Source: JAXIHJ01 sp034189755 (GTDB lineage Bacteria; Planctomycetota; Phycisphaerae; SM23-33). From it: DNA of 16,806 bases. Below, one piece after another: positions 14,208-16,806 of this stretch. The notes beneath the pieces were generated by a model that had not been told where the DNA came from, made no database searches, and saw nothing but the letters and a program-made list of their open reading frames with translations. Location of the stretch: NCBI GenBank assembly GCA_034189755.1, contig JAXIHJ010000059.1, forward strand, positions 1-16,806, in the 5' to 3' direction. Each line of letters begins with the position of its first letter. The first letter of the stretch is position 1. Made by a program: the position numbers and the translations under genes.

Positions 14208-14681
14208 ATGAGCAAGCAGACCGCATACATCGGCCTTGGAAGCAACCTGCTCGACCGGCGGGAGACGTTGTTTGAGGCAACGAAGCTGATGGACGCGGCC
14301 GCGGGCATGGCGGTGAGGCGGGTCTCGAACTTCATCGAGACCGCTCCGCTGGGCGGCCCGGCGAACCAGCCTAACTACCTGAACGCAGCCGCGGAAATCG
14401 AAACGACGCTCTCGCCCGACGAACTGCTGGCGACGCTTCAGGAAATCGAGCGGTCGCTGGGCCGGCGGCGGGAAGATGAAACTCGCTGGGGGCCGAGAAC
14501 CTGCGACCTGGACATACTGCTTATGGGCCAGACGGTGTTGGAAAGCGAGAAGTTGACGATTCCGCATCCTCGGCTGGCCGAGCGGCTGTTCGTGCTCCAG
14601 CCGCTTGCGGAAATCGCGCCGCAGGTCGTACATCCAGCCATCGGCAGGACTATCGCCGAACTACTGGCCGACTTACGCTAA
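14208..14681 (+). CDS. folK: 2-amino-4-hydroxy-6-hydroxymethyldihydropteridine pyrophosphokinase
   Basis: FolK (HPPK) transfers pyrophosphate from ATP to 6-hydroxymethyl-dihydropterin in folate synthesis, downstream of FolE. The 157 residues match the family length. YIGLGSN is at 7-13, ETAPLGGPANQPNYLNA at 44-60, the RWGPRTCDLDILL motif at 93-105 holds the two Mg-binding Asp (100 and 102), and PHPRLAERLFVLQPLAEI at 119-136 closes the fold. The ATG at 14208 lacks a clear Shine-Dalgarno and follows the UROD-like pseudogene by 27 bp, so it may be translated by read-through or from a leaderless message. folP and folB are not nearby; the folate genes are scattered in this window. Confidence 0.94.
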   Translation: MSKQTAYIGLGSNLLDRRETLFEATKLMDAAAGMAVRRVSNFIETAPLGGPANQPNYLNAAAEIETTLSPDELLATLQEIERSLGRRREDETRWGPRTCDLDILLMGQTVLESEKLTIPHPRLAERLFVLQPLAEIAPQVVHPAIGRTIAELLADLR

Positions 14682-14683
14682 GG

Positions 14684-14760
14684 TCTGTTACAGCTCGAAC
14701 GATGGGTCCAAACACCGCTAGCCGCGAGCGGGAGCGAGCGGGGCTGCGACGTGTAACAGA
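14684..14760. repeat. 77-bp inverted-repeat element, 9-bp ends
   Basis: TCTGTTACA (14684-14692) and TGTAACAGA (14752-14760) are perfect inverted ends. Inside lies AGCCGCGAGCGGGAGCGAGCGGGGCT (14720-14745, in two stretches of under 20), whose outer AGCC/GGCT pair and inner CCGC/GCGG can fold, with GAGCG repeated. It starts three bases after folK's stop codon and ends 22 bp before the decarboxylase start. It may be a terminator-like structure or a tiny non-autonomous repeat; no target duplication is visible. Confidence 0.45.
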
Positions 14761-14782
14761 ATATAAAGCATGGAGTCAAGAC

Positions 14783-15574
14783 GTGAGATTGAATATCAAA
14801 AACGCAAGCGTTTGGGTGTTAGCGGGCTGGATGGCGTTTTGGGCGTTCGGCTGTGCGCGGCGGAGCGACGACCACGACGTGCTTTTTCAGACATCGACGA
14901 TTTTCGCACTCATGGAAGGCGCATACGACGGCGAGATGACCATCGGCGAGTTGAAGAGACGCGGCGATACGGGCTTGGGAACGTTCAACGCGCTGAACGG
15001 CGAGATGGTGGTCATGGACGGTGTGGTTTACCGGGTCGCCGCCGACGGTAAGGTGGCCGTCGTCGGCGATTCGGCCAGGACCCCCTTTGCCGCTGTAACG
15101 TTTTTCGAGGCCGACAGGACGGCGAGGCCTAAGGGGCCGACGGACTTCCGGAAGCTGACCGAGGCCATCGATGCAATCCTGCCTACCAAGAACATTCCCT
15201 ACGCCGTTCGGATTGCAGGGGAGTTTAGTTACGTCAGGACCCGCAGCGTGCCGGCCCAGCGGCGGCCGTACCCGCGACTTGTGGAGGTCGTGAAAAATCA
15301 GCCGACCTTCGAGTTTCGCAATGTGCGGGGCGACATCGTGGGCTTTCGCCTGCCCGGATACGTCAAGGGCGTCAACGTGCCGGGATATCACCTGCATTTT
15401 CTGACCGACGATAAGACCGCCGGAGGGCACGTGCTCGATCTGGTGGCCGAGGAGGTGAAAATAGAGATTGATTCCTGCTCGGCTATCCACGCGGCCATGC
15501 CGCAGACGGCCGACTTCGCCGCCGCCGACCTGTCCCGCCAAAGCGCCGAGGAACTCGAGAAAGTGGAGAAGTAG
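14783..15574 (+). CDS. budA: Alpha-acetolactate decarboxylase, predicted lipoprotein
   Basis: The enzyme decarboxylates (S)-2-acetolactate to (R)-acetoin with zinc. Of 263 residues the first 24 are a lipoprotein signal: MRLNIKNASVWVLAGWMAFW then AFGC with Cys24. The core DVLFQTSTIFALMEGAYDG (from 32) is typical. The zinc ligands are His203 and His205 (YHLHFL) and His216 (GGHVLD). Glu74, Arg154 and Glu262 occupy the places of the catalytic Glu65, Arg145 and Glu253 of the Brevibacillus enzyme, all offset by nine, so it should be active. The GTG at 14783 has GGAG seven bases upstream and starts the signal directly; the upstream ATG at 14702 lies in the repeat element. Most homologues are cytoplasmic and sit with acetolactate synthase, which is not here. 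The stop touches that of the convergent surface protein. Confidence 0.9.
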   Translation: MRLNIKNASVWVLAGWMAFWAFGCARRSDDHDVLFQTSTIFALMEGAYDGEMTIGELKRRGDTGLGTFNALNGEMVVMDGVVYRVAADGKVAVVGDSARTPFAAVTFFEADRTARPKGPTDFRKLTEAIDAILPTKNIPYAVRIAGEFSYVRTRSVPAQRRPYPRLVEVVKNQPTFEFRNVRGDIVGFRLPGYVKGVNVPGYHLHFLTDDKTAGGHVLDLVAEEVKIEIDSCSAIHAAMPQTADFAAADLSRQSAEELEKVEK

Positions 15575-16806
15575 CTAGAGAATCAGCACGCGGAAGTCGT
15601 TGTCGGCAATCGTCTGTGCCGGTGCTCTCAGGTTGACCTGCCTGAGCTGCGGGTTTTTTATTGACAGCCTGCCGATGCGGTCGGCGGCGAAGCCGAACAC
15701 CCGCCCGCCGTTGGCGAAAGTAGCGTCGCTGATGTTCACGCTGACAATCAAGCCGGCTGCGACGTTGCTGTCAACGAAGTCGAGCGTACCCGGCAAGTCG
15801 CCCCTGACGCCCTTGACGTTCAGGCTCGTCAGCTTCACGTCGTCGAAGTGCGCGAGCGTATTCGGCAGCTCGTCGTCGGAGCCTGGTTCTGCGGTGAAGG
15901 CCGGCCAGATGCCAACGTAGATGTTCGAGCCGACCAGCCTGCCGAACTGAAGCGTTCTGACGTCGTCGGCGGACCAGAAGGTCAAATTTACAGCCGGCCC
16001 CATGACGGTCATGCCGCCGACCTTGCCGGATACGATATTCCAGGTCGAGTTGGCTATGCCGCCGGCGATCTTCGCTCTGGAAAGAGTGAACTTCAAGGAG
16101 GCGTCGCCGTTCAGCGTAACATCGGCGCTGAGATTGCCCGCCAGGCCGGCCTGGCGGTCGCCCTTGATGTTCAGGCTGCCGATACCGGGCGCCTCGATCT
16201 CCGCATCACCCACCTGGGCGGCGGTAAAGCAGGTAACCTGGCTACCGAATTGGATGCGTGAATCGTCGTCGATGAGGCGGGCGGAGAAATTGGTTTTTTG
16301 CGCAACCTGCCCGCCGGCGACGACCCATGCGCCGTTAAGGATATCGCGGATGGTTACCCCGCCGAGGTATTCATCCACCTCAAGTCCCTTGCCGGTCAGG
16401 TCGGACGCCCTGGCCGTAACGCCGCCAAGCTCCGGCGCGGCGATTCCGCCGATATTCACTGCCCCGTCGCCGGCGCCCCTGGCGCGCCTGACGGAAACGT
16501 TCAGCTTGCTCTTGTCGGCGGTGTTCTCCATAAGAATCTGCTGGATGGCGCCGTTACCGTCGCCGTCGGCGTCGTCGAGGAACACGGCCACCGTCCCGTC
16601 GCCGGTGAGGGCGACATTGTAGGTGTCGCCGTCGTCATCTGCGAAAGCGCCCCTGTTTCTCGCCAGCCAGTCCACGCCGGCCGCTGCGTAGTAGCGGCTT
16701 TCGGAAATCCCCACCGCCTTATTGTTCCACACGCCGCCGCCGCTCCGCAGCTCGTTGAGCCGTCTCAGGCCGTCCCGGGTGCCTTCGACCATGACATAGA
16801 CCCCGC
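15575..16806 (-). CDS. Large beta-rich secreted protein (5' end outside window)
   Basis: The frame is open to the right edge, so at least 410 C-terminal residues are present and the start is missing; the ATG at 16792 is an internal codon of a longer chain, as codons before it stay open. The sequence is Gly/Ala/Asp/Val-rich with alternating strand patterns (SLNIKGDRQAGLAGNLSADV, WNIVSGKVGGMTVMG) and DDADGDGNG, a possible calcium-binding loop. This suggests a beta-helix or repeat surface protein as is common in planctomycetes, but I cannot name a family. No PEP-CTERM, LPxTG or other anchor is at its C-terminus, which ends RAPAQTIADNDFRVLIL. It may be anchored by another part or simply secreted. 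It shares no spacer with the convergent decarboxylase gene. Confidence 0.75.
   Translation of the reverse strand, partial: GVYVMVEGTRDGLRRLNELRSGGGVWNNKAVGISESRYYAAAGVDWLARNRGAFADDDGDTYNVALTGDGTVAVFLDDADGDGNGAIQQILMENTADKSKLNVSVRRARGAGDGAVNIGGIAAPELGGVTARASDLTGKGLEVDEYLGGVTIRDILNGAWVVAGGQVAQKTNFSARLIDDDSRIQFGSQVTCFTAAQVGDAEIEAPGIGSLNIKGDRQAGLAGNLSADVTLNGDASLKFTLSRAKIAGGIANSTWNIVSGKVGGMTVMGPAVNLTFWSADDVRTLQFGRLVGSNIYVGIWPAFTAEPGSDDELPNTLAHFDDVKLTSLNVKGVRGDLPGTLDFVDSNVAAGLIVSVNISDATFANGGRVFGFAADRIGRLSIKNPQLRQVNLRAPAQTIADNDFRVLIL

Overview
The window is GC-rich bacterial chromosome with short gaps, and it most resembles a planctomycete, probably of the Phycisphaerae type. The evidence is a short PEP-CTERM surface protein with an Arg-rich tail, a protein fusing the TIGR03546 and TIGR03545 families, a uroporphyrinogen-decarboxylase-like gene of a kind common in planctomycetes, and a large secreted beta-rich protein. 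This placement is inferred from gene content; there is no rRNA, tRNA or other phylogenetic marker to confirm it. I see no CRISPR array, prophage or defence island.

Layout from left to right. A 3'-truncated SppA-type S49 peptidase (minus) diverges from the TIGR03546/TIGR03545 membrane fusion (plus). A good sigma70-type promoter and a hairpin-rich leader of about 340 nt follow, then the PEP-CTERM protein, whose last codons overlap the convergent folE. On the minus strand queG lies upstream of folE; folE has its own promoter, with queG's stop codon inside the -35 box. Divergent from queG is an uncharacterised protein with four CxxC pairs like the DnaJ zinc domain but no J domain, followed by a family-2 glycosyltransferase. 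The minus-strand pair nadC-birA comes next, then a decayed IS200-like (REP-associated) transposase between palindromic repeats, then uvrB. On the plus strand there are a 67-codon hypothetical gene with an excellent Shine-Dalgarno and its own terminator-like hairpin, dapL, a UROD-like pseudogene with two internal deletions, folK, and an acetolactate decarboxylase with a lipoprotein signal. A minus-strand beta-rich surface protein runs off the right edge.

Most genes are core metabolism: folate and queuosine (FolE, FolK, QueG), NAD (NadC), biotin attachment (BirA), lysine/diaminopimelate (DapL) and excision repair (UvrB). The cell-surface and quality-control part comprises SppA, the fusion protein, the PEP-CTERM protein, the lipoprotein decarboxylase and the beta-rich protein. 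I found no convincing new multi-gene system. The most interesting items are the structured leader of the PEP-CTERM gene, the two genes damaged by internal deletions, the palindrome modules around the transposase relic, the lipoprotein acetolactate decarboxylase, the J-domain-less zinc protein, and several unexplained intergenic repeats.
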